This document shows, piece after piece, positions 1 to 14,127 of a DNA stretch of 64,000 nt. The notes beneath the pieces were generated by a model. The model was not told where the DNA came from. It ran no database searches and worked only from the letters and a program-made list of their open reading frames with translations. Every line of letters begins with the position of its first letter. The first letter of the stretch is position 1. Both the position numbers and the translations under genes were made by a program. The DNA is from Lycocorax pyrrhopterus obiensis (taxonomy: Eukaryota; Chordata; Aves; Passeriformes; Paradisaeidae): positions 93,721,333 to 93,785,332 of the forward strand of contig JACSVZ010000004.1 of the NCBI GenBank assembly GCA_014706295.1, written 5' to 3'.

Positions 1-251
1 AGTTGCACTAGGGGAGGTTCAGATTAGTTATTAGGAAGTATTTCTTCACTGTATTTCTTCACTGAAGGGGTGGTCAGGCATTGGAATAGGCTGTCCTGGG
101 AAGTGGTGGAGTCACTGACTCTAGAAGTGTTCAAAAAACATATGGATGTAGCCCTTGGGATTATGGTTTAGTGGTTAACATGGCTGTGCTAGGTTAACAA
201 TTGAACTTGATGACCTTAGAGGTCTTTTCCAAACTAAATGGTTTTGTGATT
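1..251 (+). mobile_element. CR1 LINE 3' end, cut by the window edge
   Basis: This is the terminal part of a CR1 non-LTR retrotransposon in sense orientation. It carries the ORF2 C-terminal region (lines equivalent to 'ggtggtcaggcattggaata' and 'gaagtgttcaaaaaacatat'), then the usual 'gaacttgatgaccttagagg' block and a decayed copy of the 3' tail near 240-251. It is visibly diverged and its 5' part lies outside the window. A 13-bp direct duplication (GTATTTCTTCACT at 38-50 and 51-63) interrupts the alignable region. It is a dead copy. Confidence 0.85.
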
Positions 252-3040
252 ACTTTCTTAGTTACAAAATAATAGAAGATGATAAAGAATGACCTAGTTT
301 TGTTTCAGCATTTAGAGAATGCAACTTATCTTTTGCTTGAAGAGATGCATTCTAAAGGAAATAGCAGAGATTGCCATTTACAATAATGTAGTTTCAGTGA
401 AGAGGCACCTCAGCACCTCACCAGGATCTATCTGTAGTACATTCTTTGTGAATGCAGTAATTTTTGAAACAGTGAAGGGAGAGGTCCAGTATTGGTGATT
501 CCATTGGCAGGGAATTTACCTTTTGTAAGTATCAGGATGGAAGTAGGCCTGGAACAGGCACACTCACCAACTTAGCCTTTGAAAACTTGTTAATGTGAGA
601 TGAGAGAAGGTGGAGAGATTTATATTTGTTGATGTGACATTATCCTGACTCATTTGTGGTGCAAGTGTTGAAACACCAGATCAGTTTTTTTTCCTAGAAC
701 ACTGACCTTTTAGGGTGCACAAAAGAGTTCAGATTGTTCAGAAACTGTTAGTATCTCATAGATGGGAGGCAGAGAATTGAAGCCAATTATTTGCTTATAT
801 GAACCAGGATTTGCAAACAGCCTTAACTACCTGCAGCAACCGACAATTACAAATGACTTTCACGTTTCCTCTGAGAAGAACCAAACAAACCTTGGCTATT
901 GCAAAATTTGCATCTAGGAGACAGCATGAAAATAGGTGAGCTGAAGTTTTTGGTAGACTGGCTTGAATTTAAAAAATAGTCCAAAAGAACAGAAAGACAC
1001 CCACTTCCGTGGTTTCTATGCTTGCTTTCACATTGCATACCCATATTGGGTACCTACATTTGCACTCGTGATAGGAGCTGAGACAGATTTGGAGACAGAC
1101 TGAAGGATCTACTTTCACGCACAGTGCATTGGACTGCCAACAATGATAGATCCAGTTTAGGAGTCCAAATAAAGAAAAATATGTGATACCAGTCATACCG
1201 GAATGAATCTAATAAAGACATCAGATTTGTTGGATCAGACATGTCTACACTTAATTGTGGTTTTGATAGATCATTACAGACGGGCTTTCAAGCTGGACTA
1301 TCTAGTTGTTTTTCAAAAGCATTTAGTTTGGATTTTATTTTTACTATTGATATAGTCTATTATGATAGTTTCTGAAAAGATTAAGACTTATGATTATGAT
1401 ATACTGATGAACTCACATTACGCTTACCAATAATACCTTTCTGTGTGAAAGCTTTTTTCAGGCAGTATTTTTATTTTATGAAGAGCAACATGCTTTTACC
1501 TTTTGCAATATTATTTTTATTGCGTGCATGAGGTGTCATTGCTTCTATAGTGTGATTAGGCACAATATTGTAACTGCTTTCACAGTTACTGAGAGCAGAT
1601 ATCCTTGTGGGTTGGCATATTTTAAAGTTTGATTGCATTTTTAATTTGATGTGTTTGGCATTTTTGCTCAGCCTACTAAACTTTCCATTTATGAGTAATA
1701 ATTCTTTTTAGCTCTGCTAGTATTTTTTCTTTGGAAAGTCAAGTTTGTTTTTACAGTACTCTTTTATCTGTATTGTAATAGGCCACATGGCAAATATTGA
1801 ATCCTCTAACAAATAAATTTCTAAATTTTTGAACTGTTTGAATTAATTGAAAAATTACAAACTAGGTGTTCCTTTATCTATGAATCTTCCTAGTCTCTCT
1901 TAACATACCTCCATCAGCAATTCATGATACTAACACATTATATGTTCTTCCTAAAACAGCTACCCAGAAAATGTGAGAACTAAGAAAATTAAACACAGAT
2001 ACCTGTGGTATAAAAAAATGGATTCTGCAAACATAATTATCTATTTGTTAGTGCTTACTTGAATAACTGAAAAAACATTATGATTTACATTGCTTAGAGT
2101 TGGATTTAAAACAGCTTATAAGATAATTGTATTCCTTTGGGTTCAGGACTAATGCATAAATAACCTGATTTTTATTATAACAGTATTTTATTTGACTGTG
2201 TTAAGTATCATTTGAGTGTATTTTAAAACTGATGTGTAGTTTATGAGTTCATGAAATGAATTCACATAATTATTGAATATTGGTAATTCAGAACAATTTG
2301 TGCTATAGCACTTCGGCCTCTTACTTGTACATAAGGAACGTGAATTCGGACAAGACTTATGGTAGGCAGAAATGACTACCATTTGGAAGCCTTTCAGGGT
2401 TCTAAGTCAAGTGACTTGATGGTTTCACACCATTTGCCAGTGTCTAAATACTTTATGAAAATGTTTCACAGCAATGTCTAGGTACTTCAGAAGACACCCT
2501 GCTGATTTAATTGAAATTTCTATGATTTCTTCAAAATTTGACTGTAAAAGGCAACAGTTTCATCATCATGACATGTATTATGTTGCCACTACTTGGGTAA
2601 ATTATGTTGGTTGTTTTGTGGGAGAACCTTTACTTAAAAAATTGTGATATGTGGAAAAAATGAGACAAAATGTGTACAGCTGCCTATAGTAACTGCATCA
2701 ACTGTACAATACTCAGTTGTAATTCAGATTTAAATGAGTAGGATTTAGGGTTCTAATTGGAGATCTATTTTTTCACTTTATAAACCAATCACTTAGAAGT
2801 TATTTAGTGTACGCCACTTGCAGGAGGCAATAGCTCATATAGAAGGGAAACCATTAAAGTGCATCTAAAATTTAAGTTCCATGTTAATACAATCCCTTAT
2901 GATGTTATAAATACTTTCACCTGGTTGAATCTCTTCAATGAGTGGAAGGAAGACTTTATTTGTATTTGTACTTTTATTTAAAATTATTAAAAAAAAATGG
3001 ACCTTCATTGTAACACTTGCCATTCACAATTGTCAAATTA
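252..3040. other. AT-rich unique sequence, nothing recognised
   Basis: No repeat, RNA gene or exon recognised. The open frames are at most about 75 codons and lack domains. Three small overlapping frames on both strands near 847-1242 look like chance. The segment ends in a short A-run at about 2991-2998, just upstream of the next CR1. Confidence 0.6.
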
Positions 3041-3731
3041 GAATCATAGAATCATAGAAAGGTTTCTGTTGGAAGGGACCTTACAGATCATCTGACTCCA
3101 AGGCCCTGCCATGGGCAGGGACATCTTCCACCAGACCAACTTGCTCAGAGCCCTTTCCAGCCTGACCTTGAGCACTTTCAGAGATGGAGACCACAGCCTC
3201 TCTTGGCAACCTGTTCCAGTTCCTCACTACCCTCACAGTAAAGAATTTCTTCCTCATATCTAATCTAAATCTACCCACATGCAGTTTAAAGCCATTTCAC
3301 CTTGTCCTATCACTACAGACCCTTGTGAAAAGTCCCTCTCCAGCTCTTTCGTAGTCCCTCTAGGTATTGGAAGGTGATCTAAGGTTTCCCCAAAGCCTTC
3401 TCCTCTCTAGACTGAGCAGCCCCAATTCTCCCAGCCTGTCTTTCCCATGAGAGGTGCTCCAGCCCTGTGATTGTCTTTGTTCTGGACTCACTCCAACAGG
3501 TCCATGTCTGTCTTGTGTTGGAGGCCCCACAGCTGGATGCAGCACTTCAGGTGGGGTCTCACCAGAGCAGAGCAGAGGGGCAGAATCCCCACCCTCACCT
3601 GCTGCCCACACTGCTGTGGACGCAGCCCAGGATACAACTGGCCTTCTGGGCTGCAAACACGTGTTGCCAGGCCATGTGGAGTTTTTGTCCATGAATACTC
3701 CCAAGTCTTTATCCCCTGGGCTAGTCTTGAT
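3041..3731 (-). mobile_element. CR1 LINE, 3' ~690 bp, 5'-truncated
   Basis: This is the best-preserved CR1 of the window, read on the minus strand. The 3' tail (two copies of the AGAATCAT-type repeat on the plus strand) is at 3041-3059. The 3' UTR and the ORF2 C-terminus follow at rising coordinates. Minus-strand translation near 3200-3280 shows [18 protein letters not shown], the conserved C-terminal block of CR1 ORF2. Near 3365-3440 a second frame gives LGELGLLSLERRRLWGNL, the preceding conserved block. The frame breaks after PREA and between these blocks, so it is a pseudogene. The region with 'cagcacttcaggtggggtct' is typical of chicken-type CR1. 5' truncation is normal for this family. 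Open frames on both strands here are CR1 by-products. Confidence 0.93.
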
Positions 3732-6210
3732 CTATTTTACAATTACTTATAATTACTAAAAGTGGAGAGTGCTCCAGAAATTACTTATAATTTTAATTTT
3801 AATTATTTATAATTTCCCTTTTAGGATTATTACAAGCAACTTCCAGAGGACCTAAGTTAAAAAAGGCAAGAGGTAGTTAAAAAATGAATTTTAAATATAC
3901 ATTTTAAAGATATCGCTAGGGTATGTTTCAGGTATTTTATAAAAAAATATATTGTCATAGCTATGTAATATTATAATATTACAAAAATAGCTGGCAACAT
4001 AATGAATCTGTCATAATTTATGCTGGAATTCAGATTATGTGGATTTAATTATTTGCATTTAAGTAAATAAAATGTAAAAAGTTATGAAAATATATGTACA
4101 TGCTTTGAATCTGAAAATAACTGAGTGTATTTTTCATATTAGTTTTGCATTTATCCTCATCACCAAATTCTCATAGTGCTTAGTTTTTTCATGTTGAATT
4201 TATTACTTCTCTGATCTGCACTAGAAACGTAAGTGATTTAATATTCATGTTTAGAAGATAAAAAAATATATTTCATTCATTTGGGATGTTTCAGGATAAA
4301 GGGAAAGACTATTCCACTTTTAAATTTCTTGTTATGCTTGTAAGGAAGTCATAGGTAAAATACACTGATCACAAAGTTTCTAGATTACTGGTCTCCTGCT
4401 TTCTTACACGTACCATGAGATTTATAGAAAAGACTTCTGGCATAAACTCAGAGACAGAGACACTAAGAGGAAAATCAAGACAGCAAATCAATTTGGGAGC
4501 CCGCATACTGGAATTAAATTAAAAATTACTTATTGTATTTTCTTTGCTCATTGTGGAGAGTTACACTTGAGTTTCACTTGCATCTAAATAGTGGATACAT
4601 TTTGTGTCTTGATCAGCTGGTTGTCCTCTAAACCAAGTCTGTTCAGTCCCCTTTCATGAGGCAACCAGGGCAAGGTGCACAGGCATTTTTCAGATTACAT
4701 GTGTCCGGATCATGTGGTAGCACAGAGCTGGGACATGGCCAGTGAACTCATCTGGACCTGGCTTGGAAGCTGCAAGTCACATCTAGGTCAGAGCATTAGT
4801 CATTCTCCGTAGCAATGGCACTGAAGAGGCTGCTACCTCGTGCCTGCTCCTGTTGCTGGTTTGTGCTCCTGGACTAGGTGCCTTCTTAATTCTACTGGTT
4901 GAGTCTCTTTTCATTCAGAGTGGGCTTGATTAAACTGATTAGACAGTTTTCATCACAGTTTTATTAGAGTTGCCTCTCTTTGTAGTGCAGGACTATCCAC
5001 TGCAACCAGTGCAACCATTGCTGGAGAAGGACATGTAAGGAAATTTCTGGGCTTTGCATAATGGGACTTACAATAGCTGACACATCATGAAATGCTGCAT
5101 AAACCAGCTAGAGAATGCTAATAAAAGGAGCATATTGGAAATATTGTCACTTTCTTAGTGCTGACATGAAACCTTGAAATAGACTCTGAAGAAAGTATTA
5201 CACCGCAAGTATCCATTTCTCAGAGGTGACTATGTCCCATTACCATTTGGATATAGGGAAGTGGACCACTCTCCTGTTTTAGAAAACACAAGGAAAGCAC
5301 TCAGAGAGAAGAGAGAAGTATTTTCACAAACTATTTAGCTGTCTAAGGCCTTAACTGGAAAATGGGATTCCTGAGTTCCTTATTTTTTTTTAGCTTAATT
5401 GGTTTCAAAGGCACAGCATGCATTTCTGTGAAGAGTGATGAGGCCATAGAGTACCTGGACCTCAGAGCCATCTTCCTCTCACCTGGGGAGAGCTGGGTAT
5501 TCATGGAGGGAGCTCAGTACTACCCATAAAGGAATTTTTCCTTTAATGTTGTCAGTCAAAGTTTGATTTCTATGCTGGATTTATCTCATATATTTTTTAG
5601 TTAATCGGTTAATGTAGCTGTGAATAAATGTAATTGTTCTCTAAATGTTACTGAGATATTAGTTTTTTAAACAGTAAGAACTACATGGAAAGTATCTGTC
5701 ATGTAATAAAAATTCCATTTATTTCTATCTATGTTGTAATTTTATTGGTTATTCTGCTGCTCCTGAATTAAGATGAATGCCATCTGTGGTTCACTTAATA
5801 CTTTATATGCTTTTATTACAATCCTGCTTTTGTTTTTTGTATCATATATAAATTCATAGCTACATTCTCTAAAATTTCTCTACATGTGAAAGATCACATT
5901 ATAAAAATAAAGATATAGTTTCATGATGAAAATTAGTTTCTATTTTACCTTCAATGGGATTTTTATATACAGCTATTCTATTATTATACAATTGACTTTT
6001 TCTCAATTTTTTTTGCTCTTTTTTTCTGCTAGTATATATGACGGTTCCACATGTGTTAATCATAATACTAGAAATATCACTGCACTGATTTTACACAAGC
6101 TTTGGCAACTTGTAATCCATTGGAACACTAAATCTAAATCCTGGCCTGATGCAGTTCTTGCATTGCTAACAACTAACCAGTCTAAATCTAGTCATAGCAA
6201 GCCTTGCAGC
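3732..6210. other. AT-rich unique sequence, nothing recognised
   Basis: The first 350 bases are very AT-rich, with repeated 'aattacttataattt' motifs around 3740-3815. A slightly more GC-rich patch lies at about 4600-4900. It resembles no element I can name and has no useful open frame. The frame starting at 5923 runs into the next CR1 and is not a gene. Confidence 0.55.
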
Positions 6211-6337
6211 ATCACAGAGTCACAGAATCGATCAGGTTGGAAAGAACCTTTGAGGTCATTGAGTCCAACATACAACCTAACACCACCTTGTCAACCAGAC
6301 CATGGCACTGAGTGCCACATCCAATCTTCTCTTAAAG
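6211..6337 (-). mobile_element. CR1 LINE 3' fragment
   Basis: A short minus-strand CR1 end. It has the complement of the 3' tail ('atcacagagtcacagaatcg'), then 'ggttggaaagaacctttgag' and 'accatggcactgagtgccac', which match the CR1 subfamily whose 3' UTR contains the phrase around 'gtccaacatacaacctaaca'. About 125 bp remain. The 158-codon plus-strand frame at 5923-6399 runs through it and is explained by chance plus repeat. Confidence 0.85.
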
Positions 6338-9300
6338 TAAAAGGAAGTTGTAGGTATTCAGAATTGTTTACAATCCTGATGTATTCTATTGTGTTCTGAT
6401 TACTATTGTGTGAGGACTGAAATAATCTCAGAAATGGGAACAGGAACCCAGAAGGGGAATAAGCCCTTACTGATAAGGTAAATAGGGCCACAATGACAAT
6501 TTGGGAACATTCTACGTTGTCCTTTTAAACTAGATCATTTCTAACTGAATAGCATGTAAAAACACTATGTGGTCTGTATGTTACCTGCATTTTGAAAGGA
6601 GCGATAACAAGTTGTTAATGGCTTCTTCTTTGAAATTGAAAGAACATATTGTAGTTTTGTATGAAATGATTTAATTTTTCTTAAAAGTACCAAGAATAGT
6701 TTAACATTTCTTAATGTGATCTGTGCATTTTACCTGCAGTTAGTGTATTTTACACAGCGACTGAAATACGAGAATATAGGCATAAAAGCTGCTTACTTTC
6801 TCACTTTTGCAAAGCCAAAATAACCTTAGAAATGAAAGTAAAAAAGATTATGGATGTAATAAATCTGAACATTGCTATTGGCTACACTAAATACAATTGG
6901 AAACAAATTGTTTTGGCGTAATTATCAATATATCAAAACTGTTTAGTCTCGATTTTGACATTTTTTGTTTATGTTTCATTAGTCAGCAAAGCCAAGTACC
7001 AGGAACCTTCCAGAAGACCTCAAGGAAAATCCATTAAAAATACAAAAATAGCAGTTGAAAAATGAAACCCAGACTTCTATGGAAAAAGGTAACCTAAGAT
7101 AACATATAGGTGATGACTTAAGGCAATATAAATAAATTCTGAGATGAAGTACTGTGGAATTAATATTATTCAGTCTTGTTCTTGTCAGAACTACTCTGTC
7201 TTATACAAATACCCAACTATTTGGGATGGCAGAATAAGGTAGAACTATGAATTTTCTTCAGGATAGTGTTAACTGCAGTTTAATGAACCTGTACAGGAAA
7301 TAGTGTTTAAATACGCAGGTAATCGCTTCTAATGCTAAGCTTTTAATATAGAATTTTTTTTCTGTATATGCTGCACAGCTGGATCTCTATAGATCTCAGA
7401 AATAATAGATATAACCTCCATTCTCTTCGTACCTTTATGATGAAGAGAATATACCTAGTACGACCTAGAGCTGCAGTATGGCACAACTCCACTTCAAATA
7501 TCAGAAGTATCTGATGTTATTAGAAGGTAAAGTACATAAACTTTGTGTTTCATAAATGCATTTAAAAATAATTTTGTCATTCTTAACTTTCCTAAATTTG
7601 TATTTATCTTGAAGCATTTATTTTCCTTCTTCCAAGATTTAATGTGTTTTTAGACTGTAAAGAAAGAAATTATATTTCCAATATCCCATTTGCTATTTTC
7701 TGTAAAGACTGAATGATATGATGGACTGCTAAAGTCTGCTGAAACTCTTCCATGCTGGGGCATGGAAATACTGGTATGCAAATTTAACAGAAGTCGCTTG
7801 GCTGATTAACACCAGAGGATCACACTGGTGGAGGAGAGAAGTTCCCATAATCTACACTGGAAAGTTGCTGGGAAAGACAGTGTGATTTTGCTCCTCCCTG
7901 GGGAAAAGTCAGACCAATATCTTGGATTGTCTTTGCTCAAACAGCCAGGTAGGCTAGTTGGCTAATGTGGGGGAATATGCTGAGTCTCTACCAGAGTGAT
8001 TTATGGAACCAGAGTGGAATCAAACCAGGGCCACTCACCCATGAACTCATACAACATTTTGTTTGATTTATTTGGTTTTTGAATGTTAACGTAATGGTAG
8101 AGAAAAGCAGAATTGTATATGCCAGACAGATGCTCAAAAGTGAGCCTGAGAGAATACTCAGGTTTTCTTTTGCTTCCTTTCTGGCAGGGTTGGAATGCGT
8201 TGTGCTGAATTTTTGTGCTACGCTGAATGGATGTATATACATTTTTAACAGAACCTCGAGCCCTGTCGCTAAAAAAAGCTGAACTGATTCTATCTATCCT
8301 GGCAAATCAGTAATTATATTAGTGATCATTAAAAGCATATAATCTTCCTCAATAAATACTTTAATAAACAGGAACATGTACAGTTTAAAAAGCCAATAGA
8401 GAAGACCACATATGAAAAATTATGATTGCATCTACTGTTAGCTCATGATCATTATGTTAAGTCATTAAATCATTAATTCATTAAATTGATTTATTGTATT
8501 AATTTTTTCTTATATTTGGTTTAATTAATAGGGCTTTTATATGCATGGATATTTTAACATCTTAGGCATTTTTATAATAGTTACAATAAAGAAAGAGCTA
8601 TTTTATAATTTTATAGCACTATATCCGTGTCATTTTAAATATCTAAAAAATAGCTATTTTATTTTATATTAAAGATCTCCTTAGTGTTACTATACTTGAT
8701 AAGCTGCCAAAACATATAAGTCAGAGTAGTAGATACTTTAAAAATAGGGGGAAAAAAATGGAAAATGTACAAATCAGGATACAGTAGTATTTTATTTTAT
8801 CTTTATTTATATTTGGAAGGGACTGAGGTAAAAGATTACTTTTATGTTTCTTTTTTTTTAAAAAAACCATCTAATTAAATATGCTACTGTCTTTCAGTTT
8901 CAGCCCAGATGAGAGAAATTGCTGAAGGGCAATGAACTACCTTCATCTCTGAAATCTCTCACTCAGTTAATCTACCAGGTCAAACCTGTTTTGACAGTGA
9001 AATCTTTATTTTTGTATTTTAAAGGAGACTCAAACCTTGTGAAACATGCCAGACTGACAGTACAGAAAGGTGAAGTCATCTGTTTATTCACGGAAGAGAT
9101 ACTGCTCATCAAGTGACATCAGCACTGAAGATTTTACTAGAAAGTTCACACAGGCTTTAGCATTAAAGTACAGTTGCTTCATAATTGATTTTGCAGATCT
9201 TAATTTTAAAAACCACAGCAAAGTCTAGAAGATAGTTGCCTACTACGACTAACAACAGCACCAGGTTTATTGGTTTTTATAGTTTAGTTTCCTACTTTAG

Positions 9301-9499
9301 TCTTTTGTGTGTATGAAGCTGTTTTCAATCTGTTTACGTCTTCTCTTCAACTACCCATTGTGTAAGGTCAATTGAGATTATGTGCTGCCATTTTATACAC
9401 ATCTAGTTTGCCACTGGTTCTTTTTCGAGATGATCTTTACCACAGTAATCTATTGCGAGATAACTGCAAAGCTGTTATTTTTTTACGCTTGATGGTAAA

Positions 9500-9710
9500 G
9501 TAGGAAAAGATGGATCATAAAAGGAGAGGAAGAATGAGAAAGAAGGAAAGTATAGGAAGCTTATCATTTGGTAAAGCACGGGATAGGCAGATGCAGAATA
9601 TAGAAATGGAAAAAGAGCTGGAGACATTAGGAGAATTCAGAAATGGAAAAAAAGATATTAGACAAAAAAAGAAAAAATAGAAACAAGTAAAACAAAAAGC
9701 AGAGAATGTT
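9500..9710 (+). repeat. Purine-rich (A/G) low-complexity tract
   Basis: The plus strand is dominated by A and G for about 200 bases, with stretches such as 'aggagaggaagaatgagaaa' and 'aaaaaaagaaaaaatag'. The complementary strand gives a spurious 71-codon frame rich in Phe, Ser and Leu. The tract is imperfect and not a clean microsatellite. Parts could form a triplex, but nothing in the sequence shows that this matters. Confidence 0.6.
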
Positions 9711-9970
9711 AAGTATGAATATGAGGGCACAATAAATATTTATGTAAAAATGTGCTCATTTTTAGAGTATACTAGTTATACACAATTGTGATGCTCATTT
9801 TTCTTCATTACAGCCATGGGGCTATATCAATATTTTTCTTTGCTTGGAGAACCAATATGCATAAGATCAATCTTTCAGAAAAGCTATTTTGCATTGCTAG
9901 GATGTTACATCTTTTCTTTTAATGATATTTTTCTTGGAATGTAGTAAGTTGAGTGGTTTCCAAATATATA

Positions 9971-9993
9971 TTTTATTAATTTAATTAATAAAA
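9971..9993. repeat. Short AT inverted repeat
   Basis: Arms TTTTATTAAT (9971-9980) and ATTAATAAAA (9984-9993) are perfect complements around a 3-base spacer. In DNA this AT-rich such palindromes arise readily, so no function is proposed. Confidence 0.7.
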
Positions 9994-12900
9994 TTCCTGT
10001 ACCTTCCTCTAAATATTGCAGCATTCTTCTCAAACAAAGCCTTCCAGTTAATTTTTATTTCTTTTCTTCTTATCCTTTTTAACTCAATGTGTTTGATGAA
10101 TGTTTGTGTGTAAACCCTTTTTATCAAATCCAACACATTTGCATTTGACTTTGAAAGGTAAAACTTCCGTATTTTCATAGATAAGAGTTTATTACTTTAT
10201 TCAAAGGGAAATTAAGCACTTGGACAGTGGATCAAAGCCTATGGCTTATTGTCTTCTGTTAGTCAAAATGCAGTTGCAATGACTGCATGTTAAAGGATAT
10301 GAACTGAATGTGACCCAACATATTTAGCCTATGTGTCAGGACTGGAGCAAGCAAGAACTATTGATTTTGTTAAAATCTTACAGAAATGCAGAAAATGTGT
10401 TATCTGTGTTTTCATTGCTGAAGATGCTTGTTTAAATTCATTTAAATTTTAAAAAGATCAACTATTACATTATGATGCTTTGTTTCTTTAAAATAAGTAT
10501 TTTCTCAATAATCTTGTAAGATAAACGTTAGTCTTTAGTGGAATAAGGTTATAATGGTCTTAGTATTGTAATTGTGATACTTTTGTCCCCTATGCTTGTT
10601 CTAATTCACTTTCATACACCAACAGTAATTTTGATTTGGCTAAATTATTTATAAGAGCTGAATGTCTTTGTGAATATGAAATTAGCATAATTCATTTTTT
10701 TACTACTTTAAGCCAGATCCTCCAGCTCTTATTTAAGCAAAAACCTTGCTGAAGTGTATACCTATGCCTGAAGCAGAGTTTTGTCTTGAATAAGTCCTTC
10801 AGATCAGATCTTTTTTTTAATAAGACATATGTAAATAACTTATTTTGTAGATATTTTGATTCATAAGTTAAAGAACTAGTATTTAATTCTTTGTATGTTA
10901 CCACTGAATATAATTTAAAAATTAAGGAAGACAGTTAAGATATAATTTAATGATAAAAGTTAGAATGAAACTACAATGGGGAAAGTTTTAATGACTAGTA
11001 TACAAACTCTTCAAGGAAGAACTAGATTGGCTTTATGTATGTAGGTTCCATCTGAGAATGTGCACGTAAAAGTTACAGCACATACCAGCAGTACTGTGAC
11101 TGATGTTAGATTTCCTTGTTTTTTAAATGTGTTTGCGTATTTTAAATGCAAGCTGGATTTTTCATGCAGAATGTAAAGCATTTTACATTTGATCTGAACA
11201 TGAAACCATTTAATGTGGTTTTGATTAAGGGGTGGAAGTGTGATTCGCATGAGGTTTTTTGCTTAGTTCTGATGTGCCTGAAATTTCAATGAACCATTTA
11301 CCCAGGATATTGGTATTATTAAATGATGATGGGAGTCCTGTAGGATTCAGTAATCAAATTTTTTGTCATTATTACAGTAGTAACTGATGAAATTCCAACA
11401 TCATTAAATCAGTTTCAACTGAAAATTTAAATTAATTTGACTTAACTAGTGTATACAAACAACACTCCTTTTTCCTTTTGCAACCAAAAATGAAAATGCA
11501 ATACAACCACACAGATTTTCTTGTGAATACTTATGGAAGCAATTGAAATAAGTCTGTTTATGTATGTCCTTTTATCAGAAGATATTTACTTTCATTCTAC
11601 CTTAAATAGTAATTTGTCTTTTACAAACTTGACTTAGACATGACTCATTCCTTAACAGCACTGGAAGAGAAAAGGCACCTCTTAGGGGTCATGCGTTGAA
11701 TTCCCTGGCAGAAAATTTGGCTTCACCGAAAATAGTGTTGCGTTATAAGTGACTTTAATAATTTTAATAACATTGTAACACATATATGTTTTATGAGATA
11801 AAGATTAATCTGAAAAGCAGAGCTGCTATGTCAGAATTTCTCTGTCATTAATCATTTGTCTGTGTTACTTATGCTTAAAAGAATGCCTACACTGATTCTA
11901 GGTACACTTAAGTCAATGAATTGAGGAAAAGAAGCAGGTCTAATTTTATAGACAGCACTGTCACTGTTTTGACTATGTGAACATGAATATACCCACAGCA
12001 AATGAATGTTGAGACTGAAACCTGGGAAGGGCTGGTGCCAGTTGATGCTGAGGCAATTTAATAGTTTGCTCAATGATTTGAAAAAATTACTCAGGATTCA
12101 CAAAGAAGATTTATGATCATAATTATGGTATGTACTTTTTAAGCATGGTGTTATTCAGTCACATTTGTAATCTCAGCATGGTCACTTAAGCTTCCTGTAG
12201 AATGCATGTGGAAAATTGGGAATCTCAGACTGTGATCCACAAAAGACTGAATTCCAGGTGTGTGTCATCTGAAATTGATAAGGGCAAGATGGGTCTTACA
12301 AGTCCTGGCCCTCAATACAAGTGGATTTAAACTCAGGCTTTTATGACATTATCCTAAGACACTGAGTTACGGGAGTTGGTCATAAGTCTCTTCCATTTGC
12401 TTTTAACTGAAATTTTGTTCTCATTGCATGATTAAGTAAATGCCCACTGTAGCAGGAAATACAACACAATGGTCCCTCAGACTGGGAACCAACTACTGGA
12501 CACCTAGACAGTCTTCTATTTGACGTCTCTTTGCCTGCAGACCACCATGCCTACCACTGTTGCTACAAGCTGAACTTGCTGGGATTGCATTTTCTGTCAT
12601 GAGAAAAGGCAAAGCCACTTATGCTATTTCCTTGTACTTAGATTCCAGCAAATCTTGAGTCTTGATGTCAAACTTGAATCCAAAGATAGAATTTGGCACT
12701 CTGTATTTGTGTGGTATATGCAAAGTGTGCATATTCATGCACAAATGCAGATATAGCCACACATATTTATAGCAAAAATTTCAGATATGATTCAGCATAT
12801 CAGCACATACATTACTGGCACTTCAGTTGGTGTATTTCTGTAACTCTTAGAAAAAGTGGTAGGAATGGCATAGAAATAATTAAAACCCTTTAAAAAATGT

Positions 12901-14127
12901 ATGAGTTACTTGAAAGATTTGCAATTGCAGTAGTTGCATATGTGAAGGCAAATATTATTTATTCATGCATTTTCAATGTGTAAAATTCCAAGTGAAACCA
13001 ATGTTGAAAATGCTGATAATGGGATTTCAATTAAATATTCAGTGGATTAACAGCTATACACTTTTTGGCATAGGTTGAAGGGGATACTCTGAGGATATTC
13101 AGGAAAAGTTTTAATTAAAAACACAGATACTGTTTTCTGAACAGAAGAATTCTGGGCAGCAGGCTAAAAGAAGTACCACTAATTTGGGGTAAGTAAATGC
13201 ATATTTAAAAATAAGCATAATTTCATCTAGAAAAAAATAGTACAGAAAGCGCTATTACACATCCAGCATGAGTAAACCTGGACTATTGTTATCAACATAT
13301 ACTTAGTAAGTAATGCCTTTCGGATACAGTTCTTTCTTACTTTGTAGGCTGTGTATGGGGGGATTGACATATTTGGAGTTTTAAAGCTCCCAACCTGTGC
13401 ATCTGCATGAGAGCCTGCAAGAAATGCCTCTAGAAAGATTTTGAAAATTGCATATAGTGATAAATACAATGTCATACTCATGAACAGTAATATGCAGAGC
13501 AATAAGTAGGTTTAGTGGGAATATTTTATGTGATAAATGGAGAAAATGTATGAGAAAATGTAATGTGACTAAATATCACACTTTTCTAGTGGACAGAGTG
13601 AGTTTCAATTGACCATTTTTCTTTTTCAACCAGGAATTGGGTCATCTTGGATTCAAACCTTTTTATACCACTATGAATTTTTCCAATAATTTGATTTTCC
13701 TTTTTCAATCAGAACATAAATTAAAATAAAAATACTGAAATTAGTATTGAGACAAAAATTCTTTTCCTAGTAATACCTAGAAATTAGAAGCTAAAATAAT
13801 GACTTGTTAAAGGAACTGCTCTATTTTAGAGTGACTTTGAAAATATGGTAACCTTTAATTCTGTTTTTACCACCACTGTCTGAACTCAGGCACAGATTTT
13901 CTCATTTTACCTTGTATGAGGTAGATAACATTGGTGGGAAGAGGCCCTTAGTGAGAGCTTCTGTTGATGATTTATGAGCAATAATCAAATGTGGGTCATT
14001 TTTATAGTTGTACTATCTCTGCATTACCAATTAAAATGAAGATATAATATATTCTCACTTTTAGCAGGTAATAAGCATACCTGGTATGCTTAATAACTGG
14101 TAAAATAGGGAACTCTATTGGTTAAGA

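Larger units (their letters stand above)
6338..14124. other. Long AT-rich repeat-poor stretch
   Basis: Nearly 8 kb without a recognisable mobile element, RNA gene or exon. All open frames are below about 95 codons. Two compositional features stand out: a purine-rich strand at about 9500-9710 and a short AT inverted repeat at 9971-9993. Very low CpG and many A/T runs are typical of bird gene deserts or large introns. Conserved noncoding elements could be hidden here, but they cannot be recognised without an alignment. Confidence 0.55.

Noticed and set aside
3360..3759. Long frames on both strands (114 and 101 codons)
   Set aside because: They lie wholly in a CR1 copy and reflect its GC-rich, stop-poor sequence.
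5923..6399. 158-codon plus-strand open frame, the longest in the window
   Set aside because: Its right half is antisense CR1 (6211-6337) and its left half is low-complexity Ile/Phe/Ser-rich translation of AT-rich DNA; no domain.
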